A stretch of 64,000 nt of DNA from Synergistetes bacterium HGW-Synergistetes-1 (GCA_002839185.1 PGXO01000004.1:124001-188000); one strand, 5' to 3'. Counted from the first letter of the stretch, positions 9,183-18,334 are shown. Program-made: numbers and translations. Notes: generated by a model not told the origin, from the letters alone.

Positions 9183-10433
9183 TTGTCCGGATTACTTTTG
9201 CTTAGTCAGGCAAGAGAACGTTTTTCACAACGCTACATAGCCTCACATCTTGACGTTTCAACAAAGACAATTCAACGCTGGTCGATGGGGGACACACCAT
9301 GTCCGCAGAGAATTGAACCGGCACTCAGAGAGCTGCTTCGTTGTAACACCAACACATCAGATGCAGCAGAAAGCAGTTTTACCTTTGCGGATCTTTTTGC
9401 CGGAATCGGAGGCATAAGGATGGGGTTTGAAGCACACGGAGGCAGGTGTGTGTTTACCAGTGAGTGGAATGAATTTTCCAAGTCTACCTACCTAGCGAAT
9501 TTTACTGATAATCATATGTTTGTAGGTGATATTGTCCCGTTTGATGAACATCAGGTTCCTGACCATGATATTCTGCTTGCGGGGTTTCCGTGTCAGCCAT
9601 TCAGTATAGCCGGAGTAAGCAAGAAAAATTCACTTGGACAGCCACATGGATTTGAATGCACAACACAGGGGACGCTTTTTTTTGATGTTGCCCGTATAAT
9701 CGCCGCAAAACGCCCCAAAGCCTTTCTGATTGAAAATGTAAAGAATCTTTTATCTCATGACAATGGTAATACATTCAAGGTAATTCTCGACACTCTGAAA
9801 CATGAGCTTGGCTATGATGTCTATTATAAAATTATTGACGGGCAGCATTTTACGCCCCAACACAGAGAAAGAATCATCATTGTAGGGTTCAGAGAGAAAA
9901 AGCCTTTTTCATGGGACGATCTCAGAATTCCTGCAGGAAAGAAGCAGCTTAAATCGGTTTTGCACAGGAAAGATGGAACAGAGCCACACCTGAAATGGGA
10001 CGAAAACAGATATTTTGATCATACAAAAAACATTGTGCAGCCTAAATATACTTTATCATCGAAACTTTGGAAGTATCTTCAGGATTACGCAGAAAAACAC
10101 AAAGCCGCTGGCAACGGGTTCGGTTTCGGTCTTGCCTCCCCCGACGGTATCAGCAGAACACTGTCAGCCCGTTATTATAAGGACGGTTCTGAAATACTTA
10201 TTCCCCAGGAAGACAAAAAAAATCCAAGACGTCTCACTCCAAGGGAGTGTGCAAGGCTTATGGGTTTCCCTGACACTTTTGTTATACCTGTGAGTGATAC
10301 TCAGGCATACCGGCAGTTTGGCAACAGTGTTGTTGTACCTGTGATAAAAGAGGTGGCAAGAATCATGCTGCCGCATGTGATAAAAAATACTGATGCAGAT
10401 ATTGCTGCTTATTATTCAAGGACTGCGATATGA
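9183..10433 (+). CDS. DNA (cytosine-5-)-methyltransferase of an EcoRII-like system, with N-terminal HTH
   Basis: About 416 residues from TTG 9183, chosen because GAGGAGG ends eight bases before it; the in-frame GTG at 9174 overlaps that site. A short N-terminal helix-turn-helix ([17 protein letters not shown]) precedes the C5-methylase motifs: I ([13 protein letters not shown]), IV (GFPCQPFS, catalytic Cys), VI (ENVKNL), VIII ([11 protein letters not shown]), IX-X ([20 protein letters not shown]). The HTH may let the enzyme repress its own promoter, as known for some dcm/EcoRII-group methylases. Its stop overlaps the start of the nuclease gene (ATATGA). By partnership with an EcoRII-type nuclease the target is predicted to be CCWGG. 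Confidence 0.93.
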   Translation: MSGLLLLSQARERFSQRYIASHLDVSTKTIQRWSMGDTPCPQRIEPALRELLRCNTNTSDAAESSFTFADLFAGIGGIRMGFEAHGGRCVFTSEWNEFSKSTYLANFTDNHMFVGDIVPFDEHQVPDHDILLAGFPCQPFSIAGVSKKNSLGQPHGFECTTQGTLFFDVARIIAAKRPKAFLIENVKNLLSHDNGNTFKVILDTLKHELGYDVYYKIIDGQHFTPQHRERIIIVGFREKKPFSWDDLRIPAGKKQLKSVLHRKDGTEPHLKWDENRYFDHTKNIVQPKYTLSSKLWKYLQDYAEKHKAAGNGFGFGLASPDGISRTLSARYYKDGSEILIPQEDKKNPRRLTPRECARLMGFPDTFVIPVSDTQAYRQFGNSVVVPVIKEVARIMLPHVIKNTDADIAAYYSRTAI

Positions 10434-11692
10434 AAAAGGGATATCTTTCACAGTATTTTACAGGAGTGGCTACAAAAATACTAAGTGAAGTTGAAACTGA
10501 TATCCGCACCTCTCACCAGCATGAGTTCAATGGCGTTGAAGGTCTGAAGGTTATACTTGGAACACTGGATGGAGACACAAAAATCCGCTTAAAGGCCAAT
10601 TTTCTGTATTTTTCCGATCAGGATCCGGAACCAGTCTCAGACGACGGTGAAATGACATGGTATGATGCAAGAGCTAAGGCCAGACTTGAACGGGGTGTCA
10701 ACCGCTATGAACACCGTCTCTATTTTTCCAGTAACACTGTTCTTGACTGTGCTGCTGAAGGTGATCTGTTGCTGATCGCAAAAAAACAGGATGGCTCTCT
10801 GCTCGTGATTATTGCAGAAAAAGGCAGTACAATTTCAAAACAGCTGCTTTGGCTTTTCGGAATGCTTGACAGCAGTTATCCAAATTTTTCAATAAGGTCA
10901 GAACTTGAAACAGAACAGGACAGGATAGAGTTTGCATCGCGAACAATACTTGAAAATATCGGCATTGAAGTAGAGGTTGCGGATGAATCCTACCTTGACA
11001 GGATGCTTGAGCTTTTTGATGGCGGATTCCCCAATACAAAACTTTTCTCTGCATATGCCCGCTCAACACTGCCGGATTTAAATCCTGCAGATGACCCCGA
11101 TGCAGCAATAATCGCATGGATAGAAAGAGAAGAAATTCTTTTCAGAACCCTCGAAAAACATCTGATTGCAGACCGGCTCCAGAAAGGCTTTAATAATGAA
11201 ACAGGAGGAACAGTCGATGTTGACGGATTTATAAGTTTTTCTCTTTCCGTACAGAACAGGCGGAAAAGCAGGGCTGGCGCAGGGCTTGAAAATCATCTTG
11301 AAGAAATTTTTAATGGATGTGGCATCAGATATTCAAGATCAGTTTTTACGGAAGGAAGAAAAAGTCCGGACTTCCTTTTCCCTGGTAAGAGAGAATACGA
11401 TGACTCGTTATATAATCCACTGAATCTTACAATGCTTGGTGTCAAAACAACATGTAAGGACAGATGGCGTCAGGTACTCTCGGAAGCAGCGCGCATACGA
11501 AATAAACACCTCTTTACTCTGGAGGCTGCAATATCAGAACATCAGACGGATGAAATGAAGTCTGACAGGCTTCAGCTGGTTCTGCCGTCATCTCTTTATG
11601 AAACATATACTCCTTCCCAGCGCAGCTGGTTAATAAACCTCACTGAATTTATTAATACAGTAAAAACAAGGCAGGAAATGCAGTTAAATTAA
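10430..11692 (+). CDS. EcoRII-like type II restriction endonuclease
   Basis: 420 residues. The C-terminal catalytic domain is clearly EcoRII-like: [12 protein letters not shown], then KSPDFLFPG (PD-(D/E)XK Asp), then the strongly conserved [19 protein letters not shown] and [11 protein letters not shown]. The N-terminal half (about 1-190) has the size of the EcoRII effector-site domain. EcoRII enzymes cut CCWGG and need two sites. Translation is coupled to the methylase (4-base overlap). The nuclease gene also abuts vsr with no gap. I am confident in the family; the recognition sequence is an inference. Confidence 0.93.
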   Translation: MKKGYLSQYFTGVATKILSEVETDIRTSHQHEFNGVEGLKVILGTLDGDTKIRLKANFLYFSDQDPEPVSDDGEMTWYDARAKARLERGVNRYEHRLYFSSNTVLDCAAEGDLLLIAKKQDGSLLVIIAEKGSTISKQLLWLFGMLDSSYPNFSIRSELETEQDRIEFASRTILENIGIEVEVADESYLDRMLELFDGGFPNTKLFSAYARSTLPDLNPADDPDAAIIAWIEREEILFRTLEKHLIADRLQKGFNNETGGTVDVDGFISFSLSVQNRRKSRAGAGLENHLEEIFNGCGIRYSRSVFTEGRKSPDFLFPGKREYDDSLYNPLNLTMLGVKTTCKDRWRQVLSEAARIRNKHLFTLEAAISEHQTDEMKSDRLQLVLPSSLYETYTPSQRSWLINLTEFINTVKTRQEMQLN

Positions 11693-12112
11693 ATGGACGT
11701 CCACTCACCTGAACAGCGCAGCTTTAATATGTCCCGGATCCGGAGTACGGATACCAAACCTGAGATTATTGTCCGCAAGTGGTTATGGGCAAAAGGATAC
11801 CGTTACCGTTTATACAGAAAAGACCTTCCCGGCAGACCAGACATAGTAATATCGCGATATAAAACTGCAGTTTTCATTAACGGATGTTTCTGGCATCATC
11901 ATGAAGGCTGTCATTATGCTACAATCCCGGCGACCCGGACTGAATGGTGGACTGATAAATTTCTGAAGACAGCAGAAAGAGACAGGAATGCCGTTCAGAA
12001 ACTCGAAAACGCAGGATGGAATGTTGTTACAATCTGGGAGTGCGAAATCAGGAGTGGCCGGTTTGAAGAGATTCTAATGGACCGGTTACTCAAAACGGAA
12101 CCTAAGACTTAA
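11693..12112 (+). CDS. vsr: Very short patch repair endonuclease Vsr
   Basis: 139 residues. Motifs: MSRIRSTDTKPE near the start, LPGRPDIV with the catalytic Asp, and FINGCFWHHHEGCHYATIP with the metal-binding Cys/His. Vsr nicks 5' of the T in T:G mismatches made when 5-methylcytosine deaminates, so it protects the genome from mutation at the methylase target (CCWGG). It is the third gene of the operon and begins on the base after the nuclease stop codon. No separate ribosome site is obvious, so translation is probably coupled. Confidence 0.95.
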   Translation: MDVHSPEQRSFNMSRIRSTDTKPEIIVRKWLWAKGYRYRLYRKDLPGRPDIVISRYKTAVFINGCFWHHHEGCHYATIPATRTEWWTDKFLKTAERDRNAVQKLENAGWNVVTIWECEIRSGRFEEILMDRLLKTEPKT

Positions 12113-12167
12113 AACCAAGAACTGCGTTTGTGTTTTCTGGAAATGTTCAGAAGGGTGGATCAAAACA

Positions 12168-12758
12168 GTGGCGAACAATATAAATTACATACAGAAGCTG
12201 CTGGACAGAGTTGGCCTGCATCAGACAGAAGATAAGGGGTGCTATATTGCCCCGCCTTTATCACTTTTTCTCAGGATCAGAAATCCGGGTTCCACACATT
12301 ATTTTCATTCACGTGTTACTTCTGACCCAGTAATATTCTATGTACCGGAACATATTATGCCGGAACCGTCAGTCGATTACTCCCTGTTATCCCATATGAA
12401 AAAAGCAGGACTCGATTTTATGTCAGGCTGTTATGTTCTCTTTCCCGCAACGGGGATTAATGCCTTTTACGTTGGCAGCAGTGAAATAAAGGCAGCCAAA
12501 TCGGACAAAGCAGATCCCTGTTCCATTTACTCTGAAATACTGAAAATAAGGGACATAAACAATAAAAACAATCCGGTGAGAAAATTTGTTCAGAAGAATA
12601 AAATATTCAGATCATATGAAGCTGCTGAATGGATCCGGTCATGCAACATCATGGTGATCCCGCTGCTGAAATGCAGCAGCCAGGACAGAATTCCTGTCTG
12701 TCAGGCGTTTACAAAATATCTTCAGTATGTTTACTCAGACATGATGCCTCTAGAGTAG
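12168..12758 (+). CDS. Unknown protein following the EcoRII/Vsr operon
   Basis: 196 residues from GTG 12168, with AAGGGTGG about ten bases upstream. No family recognised with confidence. Residues about 87-105 read GCYVLFPATGINAFYVGSS, which has the spacing of a GIY-YIG nuclease core (G-x-Y ... Y-V-G-x-S), but the Arg and Glu expected further on are not evident. It is probably the last gene of the restriction-modification operon. It is convergent with the DUF3883-like gene, and the two coding ends overlap by about 50 bases (12709-12758), which is unusual. Confidence 0.7.
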   Translation: MANNINYIQKLLDRVGLHQTEDKGCYIAPPLSLFLRIRNPGSTHYFHSRVTSDPVIFYVPEHIMPEPSVDYSLLSHMKKAGLDFMSGCYVLFPATGINAFYVGSSEIKAAKSDKADPCSIYSEILKIRDINNKNNPVRKFVQKNKIFRSYEAAEWIRSCNIMVIPLLKCSSQDRIPVCQAFTKYLQYVYSDMMPLE

Positions 12759-13869
12759 AGGCCATTTTTTTCATAAATTTAACCTCATATTTACGAGCAA
12801 TCTTATCCATATTTCTCAATTCTTTGTAATTATAAACATGGAATTTTGCCTGCTTTTTTATAAAATATATTCTGTATAAACAATAGTCGTCTTTATTTTT
12901 ATCGGCAAAATTAAGTTCGCCATCCGACATATAAAAGCCGTCCTGTTTATTTGTATCAGTAGTTTTTACCTCAATATATTTAATCTTATAGTTGTCAGAA
13001 CCTTCAATGAGACTAACAGATTTGATATCATACCCAGCCATGTCATTTTTTCCTGATACTAGTTCCACCATGCCAATCAAATCTTTTCTGTTGCTTTCTT
13101 TAAGTTTTCGACGTTCATAATCAAGGACGGCTTTTTCACCTTTGTTTCCCAGTTCCTTATTTTTTGAATCATTACTATTATATTCACCTTTGCGAGTCTT
13201 CCCCTCTGAAGGTTTACCTTTGTTTTCTCGCGGAAAATGCAGTTCTTTTTCTTCATCACTGTCACTGAGTATTATTTCATCGGGTATGTTGCCAGATTTT
13301 TTGTCTTTAGTATCATGTGTCTTTATGCTATTCAGATAATATTTATAAAATTCACTGTCAACACCAAAAATAATTTGAATAAGCTTATCATTGGTATCGG
13401 ATATATAAGCCCCACGGTGGCATTCGAGCTCTCCGGTTTTTTTTATATCATAGAACAGATTGAGTTTTTCCCTCTTACGAAGACTGGCATTTTGTTTGTA
13501 ATAATCTACAAGTTCTTTTTTTTTCGAATCAAATATATCATAAAGCCTAATTGGTTCCAGTAATTGTGTATATTGTGACAGGTCAACCTTAAAAATTTCT
13601 TTTACATTTGGTTGTTCTTTTTCATAACCAGGAGGAAGACAGTTAGTAATATAACCGTCTTCTGAAGCAATGGAATAGCCAATGAATTTAGGATCTTTAT
13701 TTTTATGTTCTAAGTGAAATATTATATCTCCTTTCCTTATTTCTTTGATTTTTGACCAAAATACAGGTTTGTGCCCTCCTTTGTCTTTTTCATCAGCCCA
13801 GGCAGATTTCTTAAACGCCCACACGCCTGTTCGATTAAGCTTTTTTCTCATTTCAATATATACTTTCAT
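12709..13869 (-). CDS. DUF3883-type PD-(D/E)XK nuclease-like protein with PUA/EVE-like N-terminus
   Basis: 386 residues. The N-terminal 1-75 (VWAFKKSAW ... KIKEIRKGDIIFHLEH ... KFIGYSIA) has the pattern of EVE/PUA-like base-reading domains: W near the start, GD before a hydrophobic strand, then GyS. The C-terminal 240-370 has the DUF3883 signature: ELGNKGEKAVLDYE, AGYDIKSVS and KYIEVKTT, consistent with PD-(D/E)XK active-site Asp, Glu and Lys. Together these suggest a modified-DNA-directed restriction enzyme; that role is inferred. It is the second gene of a leftward pair. Its ribosome site GGAGG overlaps the end of the upstream gene. Low GC (about 35%) separates it from the phage structural genes. 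Confidence 0.75.
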   Translation of the reverse strand: MKVYIEMRKKLNRTGVWAFKKSAWADEKDKGGHKPVFWSKIKEIRKGDIIFHLEHKNKDPKFIGYSIASEDGYITNCLPPGYEKEQPNVKEIFKVDLSQYTQLLEPIRLYDIFDSKKKELVDYYKQNASLRKREKLNLFYDIKKTGELECHRGAYISDTNDKLIQIIFGVDSEFYKYYLNSIKTHDTKDKKSGNIPDEIILSDSDEEKELHFPRENKGKPSEGKTRKGEYNSNDSKNKELGNKGEKAVLDYERRKLKESNRKDLIGMVELVSGKNDMAGYDIKSVSLIEGSDNYKIKYIEVKTTDTNKQDGFYMSDGELNFADKNKDDYCLYRIYFIKKQAKFHVYNYKELRNMDKIARKYEVKFMKKMASTLEASCLSKHTEDIL

Positions 13870-13872
13870 TTT

Positions 13873-14892
13873 TTATTCCTCCGTTTTAACTTTGTGGTTG
13901 GTTATATTAATTATCATGGTAGGGACGATCCCGCTGCACTTACTTTCATTTCTATCTGTTTCGCTTTTATTATCTGCTCTAAGTCCATCTAAGCTACCTA
14001 GTAACACCTCTAAAACTTTTAAATCTGCTTTTTTGTTTTCTGGATCTTGTTCCTCTTCAGTATGTTTTTTCAATTGGTTAACATACAATATTAGCGATTC
14101 AATAAGAAGCTTATTTTCCGTTACGGGTGAACCAATGAATCCATCAAGCATATATTCCGCGTATTTGTTTATGTCGTGTGTATATATTATTTCTTTGTGA
14201 TTTTGTGCTGATGAAATATTGCGGATAGGGCAGCATAATATATGCAATGGATCAGAACAGAAATCGTTTTCTAATAAGTAACAAGGAGCAAGATAGTGTA
14301 GCGGAATGAATGTTTTTTCCCATTTACATTTGCTATCAGGAATACACGTAGGTGAAATAAGTTCTGGAATAGCATATAACATATCTATTTCGCCATAGAT
14401 GTCTTTATAAAAGACTCCGAAGTTTGAAATAGATTTGTAAGATGTCTTGGAAAAAACATTTTTAGGCAGGTGTATTGCTTCTCCAGAATTTGATATCTCT
14501 ATATCATTGGGTCTTTCATGCAATAATTCCCACTGAAAGTAGTCCCCTTTAAAACTTTTTAGCGGCACGGCATTTTTCTTCCCCGTCCACTTTGCCTGCA
14601 TGAAGGAAATTCGTATACAGTTTTTGATTTTATTATTACATATTACTATCGTCATTAAATCTGCAATTTCTTTTGTTATTTTGGCCCGTGCTAACGCTGG
14701 AGATTTATAAGTTGCGTTAATTTTTTGGTGGGTTTCTTTAATTATAAACGCGCTTTCAACATTTAATGAATCTATATCTTTAAAACAATCACTCATTGTT
14801 CGAAATATCTCGACCTCACCAAGGGTTTTATTGTTTTTATTAATTTTTTGTTTAAGTTTATTATTTAAACAGTCCTTCATATTAAACGACAA
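13873..14892 (-). CDS. Unknown defence-island protein, partner of the DUF3883-like nuclease
   Basis: 339 residues. The TTG start at 14892 is chosen because GAGGGG lies six bases upstream; ATG 14880 is in frame as an alternative. I recognise no family. A stretch around 105-125 (ADLMTIVICNNKIKN...ISFMQAKW) resembles the D...(Q/E)xK arrangement of some restriction-enzyme folds, which is only a hint. The centre has several Cys/Trp residues (DSKCKWEKTF, LHILCCPIRN). Only three bases separate it from the next gene, so the two form one operon and probably one system. AT-rich. Confidence 0.65.
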   Translation of the reverse strand: MSFNMKDCLNNKLKQKINKNNKTLGEVEIFRTMSDCFKDIDSLNVESAFIIKETHQKINATYKSPALARAKITKEIADLMTIVICNNKIKNCIRISFMQAKWTGKKNAVPLKSFKGDYFQWELLHERPNDIEISNSGEAIHLPKNVFSKTSYKSISNFGVFYKDIYGEIDMLYAIPELISPTCIPDSKCKWEKTFIPLHYLAPCYLLENDFCSDPLHILCCPIRNISSAQNHKEIIYTHDINKYAEYMLDGFIGSPVTENKLLIESLILYVNQLKKHTEEEQDPENKKADLKVLEVLLGSLDGLRADNKSETDRNESKCSGIVPTMIINITNHKVKTEE

Positions 14893-15471
14893 ATTAATCC
14901 CCTCTTTGTTTTTAATATAATATTACCATTCATTATAATAAAAGTTAAAGTTTTATTAGAAGTATGTTGTAAATATAATTGTGTATTAATCAAATAACTA
15001 ATTGGTAATATGTCGATAAGGGTTAAGGAAATCAAAGCCATGATATAAATTACCCTTTTCCAACGAAAAGTAGTTCCCCATGCTGCAAGGTCTTCTTTCA
15101 TAAGTTCGCTTGACATAGACTAAAAATTTTTAGCTGCTTTTGCGTAACACTTACAGGTGGATCTGTATCAATGTAACTGAAGTGAAAAAATCATAGGTAA
15201 AAGTTTAGATGTATATAATTGTATATGCAAGCTAAAATGTTAAAAGGAAATCATCATAACAAAAATAAAATGTAAAAATTAATGATATGTTATTTTTTTA
15301 AGTGATCTTCTTGCTTTTTGCTATGTTTTAAAAATAATTTTCTGGAGTTGGTTTGCAGCATTTTGTAAGCAATATTCAAATAAATTTCTCATGTATCAAG
15401 AGGTCTCTTGCTGTGTATTTGAATTATAGTCAAGTAAACTTACAGCGAGTTTGTATGGCAAAATTATTCTA
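14893..15471. other. AT-rich gap between the nuclease pair and the retron
   Basis: About 580 very AT-rich bases. The leftward end holds a TATATT-type -10 for the 13873-14892 gene. A 79-codon leftward frame (14877-15116) exists but overlaps the upstream region of the real gene and has no ribosome site, so I do not call it. The rest shows no coding signal. The right end leads into the retron promoter. Confidence 0.5.
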
Positions 15472-15500
15472 TTGCAAACAAAACTAAAATACGCTACACT
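15472..15500 (+). promoter_or_regulatory. Probable promoter of the retron RNA
   Basis: TTGCAA (15472-15477), a 17-base spacer, then TACACT (15495-15500). Transcription would begin seven to eight bases later, that is at the first base of the a1 repeat (15508), as expected for an msr-msd transcript. Confidence 0.6.
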
Positions 15501-15507
15501 CCTTTAG

Positions 15508-15673
15508 AGCATATAGAAGAATTGTTTTTCCGTTAGCGAAACGCGACGAAATATATGCAAGTGTACGATATATGCGACATTTGTTAAGTATTGACTATTT
15601 TTACTTTTCTTTACTTTTCTTTACTTTTTCTCTGAGTATATATTCAGCAGAAAGTTGAATTCTTCTATATGCT
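15508..15673 (+). ncRNA. Retron msr-msd noncoding RNA
   Basis: A perfect 16-bp inverted repeat encloses the region: a1 AGCATATAGAAGAATT (15508-15523) and a2 AATTCTTCTATATGCT (15658-15673), just before the reverse transcriptase gene. Twelve bases after a1 the msr has TTAGCGA, the context of the branching guanosine in known retrons (here G 15536), followed by a hairpin with ATATAT arms (about 15551-15574). The msd part has a tandem TTACTTTTCT repeat (15601-15631) and an imperfect hairpin around TGAGTATATATTCA (about 15622-15655). The reverse-transcribed DNA would be purine-rich. The exact priming and stop points cannot be read from the sequence. Confidence 0.88.
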
Positions 15674-15696
15674 TTTTTATGTGAGGCGAAGAACTT

Positions 15697-17403
15697 TTGG
15701 ACGGAAATTTACCCGAAAAAAAATTATTTTATGAATTAAAAACACAAAAAGATGTCGCAGCTTTAATTGGCTGCAAGGAACGGAGTCTGCGGTATTTTCT
15801 ATATGCTGGTAATTGCATAGTAAAATATCGCACTTTTACTTTAAAAAAAACAGATGGAAGTCAACGCATTATTTCCGCACCCATTCCTCCTCTAAAGAAA
15901 ATTCAAAGAAAACTTGCAAATATATTAAATGTTGTCTACAAACCCAAAGCCTGTGTATATGGTTTTGTTCCTAAAAAAAATTTTATAGAAAATGCGAAAC
16001 AGCATGTTGGCTGTAAATATATACTTAATATTGATTTGAAAAATTTTTTTAATCAAATCCATTTTGGCAGAGTTAGAGGAGTTTTAATGGCTAAGCCATA
16101 CCAATTATCCCAAGAGGCTGCAGGTGCAATAGCACAGCTTGCATGTTTTAATGGGACCCTTCCGCAGGGTGCCCCATCCTCGCCAATTCTTACTAATATG
16201 GTTTTCAGATCATTTGACAACGAACTCATTAAATTTGCGGCAAATAATGGTATTAAATATACTAGATATGCTGATGATATGACATTTTCTTCATATCGTA
16301 ATAAAATACCCGAAGAACTTGCCACTGTTAGTGGTAATAATGTCCGGCTAGGTACATTTTTAGAAAAGTTATTAGAAAAAAATAATTTTGAGATTAATCC
16401 TAATAAAATACATCTTTTTCTAAAAAATCAACATCAAGAGGTAACAGGTCTTACTGTTAATGCAATTGTAAATATAAACCGTAGGTATTTAGGATTACTC
16501 CGCGTTATTTTGTATAATTGTGATAAAAAAAATATTGATAATCCTATTTATGAATCAGCAAAGAGATATATTAAATTAGGTTATTGTAAAAATAATAATA
16601 TTATTGAACTAGCCAAAAATGATAAGAACAAAGATAAAATAGAGAAATGGTTCAAACAAGTTTTGATAGGCAAAGTACGCTTTATAAAACAAGTTAAAGG
16701 AGCAGATTCTTTTAGTTATTATTATTTTGCCACTCGATATAACAAGGTATTTAAAGATACAGTATTCGATCTCTCCTTATTTAATTATGTAAATATGCGA
16801 ATACAGCAAAATGTGTTTATTGTAGAAGCAGGTACTAACCAAGGAAGCGGATTTTACCTCAAAGGTTATGGATTTATAACATGTTATCACGTAGTTGAAA
16901 AAAATAAAGAAGAAAAAAAAGAAAATGAAAAAGAAATATATGATTCTGTATGTATTTATCGCTGTGTTGATAGATCAAAACAACCATTCAAACGATTAAG
17001 GAAGGAAGAAATAATTTTAAAAGATAAATTTCTTGACTATGCTCTCTATAGATTAGATGAGAATGAAGTTGAATCAGCTTATAAAATTGGGAATAGTGAA
17101 AAAGTAGAACTGGGAGAGCAAGTAACTATCATAGGATTCCCTAATTATCTTGAGCAAGATACTTTTAGTCTAATAAAAACACATATAACATCTAAGAGTA
17201 ACTTTATGAATGCCCCTGCGTTTTTAGTTGATAGTAAAATTTTTCATGGTACGAGTGGGGGGGCTGTGCTAAATAAAGACTCGGAGATTATTGGACTTGT
17301 TGTCGCAGGGTCACAAGATACAGCCTATGAATTAAAAAACGCATTTGTTCCGATACATGAAATTATGGCGTCATTAAGTTCAAAAAATATTCATGAGTTA
17401 TAA
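15697..17403 (+). CDS. Retron reverse transcriptase fused to a trypsin-like serine protease
   Basis: 568 residues from TTG 15697 (GAGG 11 bases upstream). RT part, 1 to about 340: retron motif NAKQH (99-103), DLKNFF, PQGAPSSPILTN, YADD catalytic motif (191-194) and VTG of region Y (249-251). The C-terminal about 370-568 is a trypsin-like fold with complete triad: His398 in TCYHVV, Asp447 in LDYALYRL, Ser520 in HGTSGGAVL. In retrons the RT makes msDNA from the adjacent RNA, and RT-msDNA holds an effector in check; here the effector is probably the fused protease. GC is very low compared with the phage genes, indicating recent transfer. A 200-base gap to the repressor gene follows, with no convincing gene. 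Confidence 0.92.
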   Translation: MDGNLPEKKLFYELKTQKDVAALIGCKERSLRYFLYAGNCIVKYRTFTLKKTDGSQRIISAPIPPLKKIQRKLANILNVVYKPKACVYGFVPKKNFIENAKQHVGCKYILNIDLKNFFNQIHFGRVRGVLMAKPYQLSQEAAGAIAQLACFNGTLPQGAPSSPILTNMVFRSFDNELIKFAANNGIKYTRYADDMTFSSYRNKIPEELATVSGNNVRLGTFLEKLLEKNNFEINPNKIHLFLKNQHQEVTGLTVNAIVNINRRYLGLLRVILYNCDKKNIDNPIYESAKRYIKLGYCKNNNIIELAKNDKNKDKIEKWFKQVLIGKVRFIKQVKGADSFSYYYFATRYNKVFKDTVFDLSLFNYVNMRIQQNVFIVEAGTNQGSGFYLKGYGFITCYHVVEKNKEEKKENEKEIYDSVCIYRCVDRSKQPFKRLRKEEIILKDKFLDYALYRLDENEVESAYKIGNSEKVELGEQVTIIGFPNYLEQDTFSLIKTHITSKSNFMNAPAFLVDSKIFHGTSGGAVLNKDSEIIGLVVAGSQDTAYELKNAFVPIHEIMASLSSKNIHEL

Positions 17404-17605
17404 CTAAAAAGCATACATTTTTATTGGAGCGCCTGTTGGTTTCTAAAAAGGACCTCATGTTTAAATTTATCAATTACAAATATTTAATTACAATTAGTGC
17501 TTTCAAACTGGTAGGGCTAGCCCCTCCTCTAGCAAGGTTAAAACGACATACATTAATATCATTAGGAGCCATATCTAATTTAACTACTTTCCGCAATTGC
17601 AGGGG

Positions 17606-18328
17606 TTAGAACGCTCTTTTAGGAAATCCCTTCTTCACTGTAGCGACTACTTTACCGATGATCCGAAACCAGGAAGGATCTGCAGCATAGGCAGCTTCAA
17701 TATGTGTGGGACTGTAATTCGGGTTTGCCGGACGCAGTTCAACGCTTCCGTCAGGGCAGAAGATAACCCACTTTATCATCCATGATCCGTCACAGGATAT
17801 AAGCGCTGCGTCCCCGTTCATAACTTCTTCCGCCGGATTTATTACTGCATTCGCTCCCTCTTCAAGCCCGGCACCTGTCATTGAATCTCCTTCAATGGGA
17901 ATGGCAAAGGGTTTTCTTGTTTCGTCCAGACATTTGAAAGTGCTGGCTTCCACAAAGATATTTTCGGTGGATTCAGGAGTCACCCCGTAAAGTCCGTTTC
18001 CTGCGCCGCAGGAAGCGGCAGTTGCCATTGTCAGAAGCGGAATCTCCAGAAATTTGGTTCCTAATCGGACGTTTGATTTCTCTTCTATTATAGGTTTTGC
18101 CTTTTGCTCTAGTTCTTCACTAATTTCTATTTCGCCCATAAGGTATGACAGCGGTTTATTAATTTTTTCAGAAAATGAGCGCAACATAGTCATGGAGGGC
18201 GTCTTTTTCCCTCTCTCCAATTCGCTGTAATATGCTTGGGTAATTCCAAGAATCCTCGCCATCTCTCCCTGAGCATTATTACCACGTATTTCTTTTAAAA
18301 CTTCACAAAACTCTCTAATTTTCATCAT
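17606..18328 (-). CDS. CI-type phage repressor (XRE HTH plus S24 autoprotease)
   Basis: About 240 residues from ATG 18328. The longer frame to 18403 runs through the promoter and operators and is rejected. N-terminal XRE helix-turn-helix (QGEMARILGITQAYYSELERGKKTPS). C-terminal LexA/S24 peptidase with Ser in IEGDSMTG and Lys in WMIKWV; a likely cleavage site lies in the ASCGAGNG stretch. RecA-stimulated self-cleavage is expected to induce the prophage. No ribosome site precedes the start, and the predicted -10 box (18335-18340) ends six bases before the ATG, so the mRNA is probably leaderless, as for lambda cI. It is divergent from the cro-like gene. Confidence 0.92.
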   Translation of the reverse strand: MMKIREFCEVLKEIRGNNAQGEMARILGITQAYYSELERGKKTPSMTMLRSFSEKINKPLSYLMGEIEISEELEQKAKPIIEEKSNVRLGTKFLEIPLLTMATAASCGAGNGLYGVTPESTENIFVEASTFKCLDETRKPFAIPIEGDSMTGAGLEEGANAVINPAEEVMNGDAALISCDGSWMIKWVIFCPDGSVELRPANPNYSPTHIEAAYAADPSWFRIIGKVVATVKKGFPKRAF

Positions 18329-18334
18329 ATTCAA

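Noticed and set aside
14877-15116. 79-codon leftward frame with a TM-like segment
   Set aside because: No ribosome site, extreme AT content, and overlap with the promoter and start of the 13873-14892 gene. Most likely chance.
15697-17403. Reverse transcriptase as part of a diversity-generating retroelement or group II intron
   Set aside because: No template/variable repeat pair and no intron domains V/VI are visible. The NAxxH and VTG motifs plus the a1/a2-flanked RNA indicate a retron.
17424-17609. 61-codon frame after the retron RT
   Set aside because: Overlaps the end of the repressor gene, has a poor start, and shows no recognisable features.
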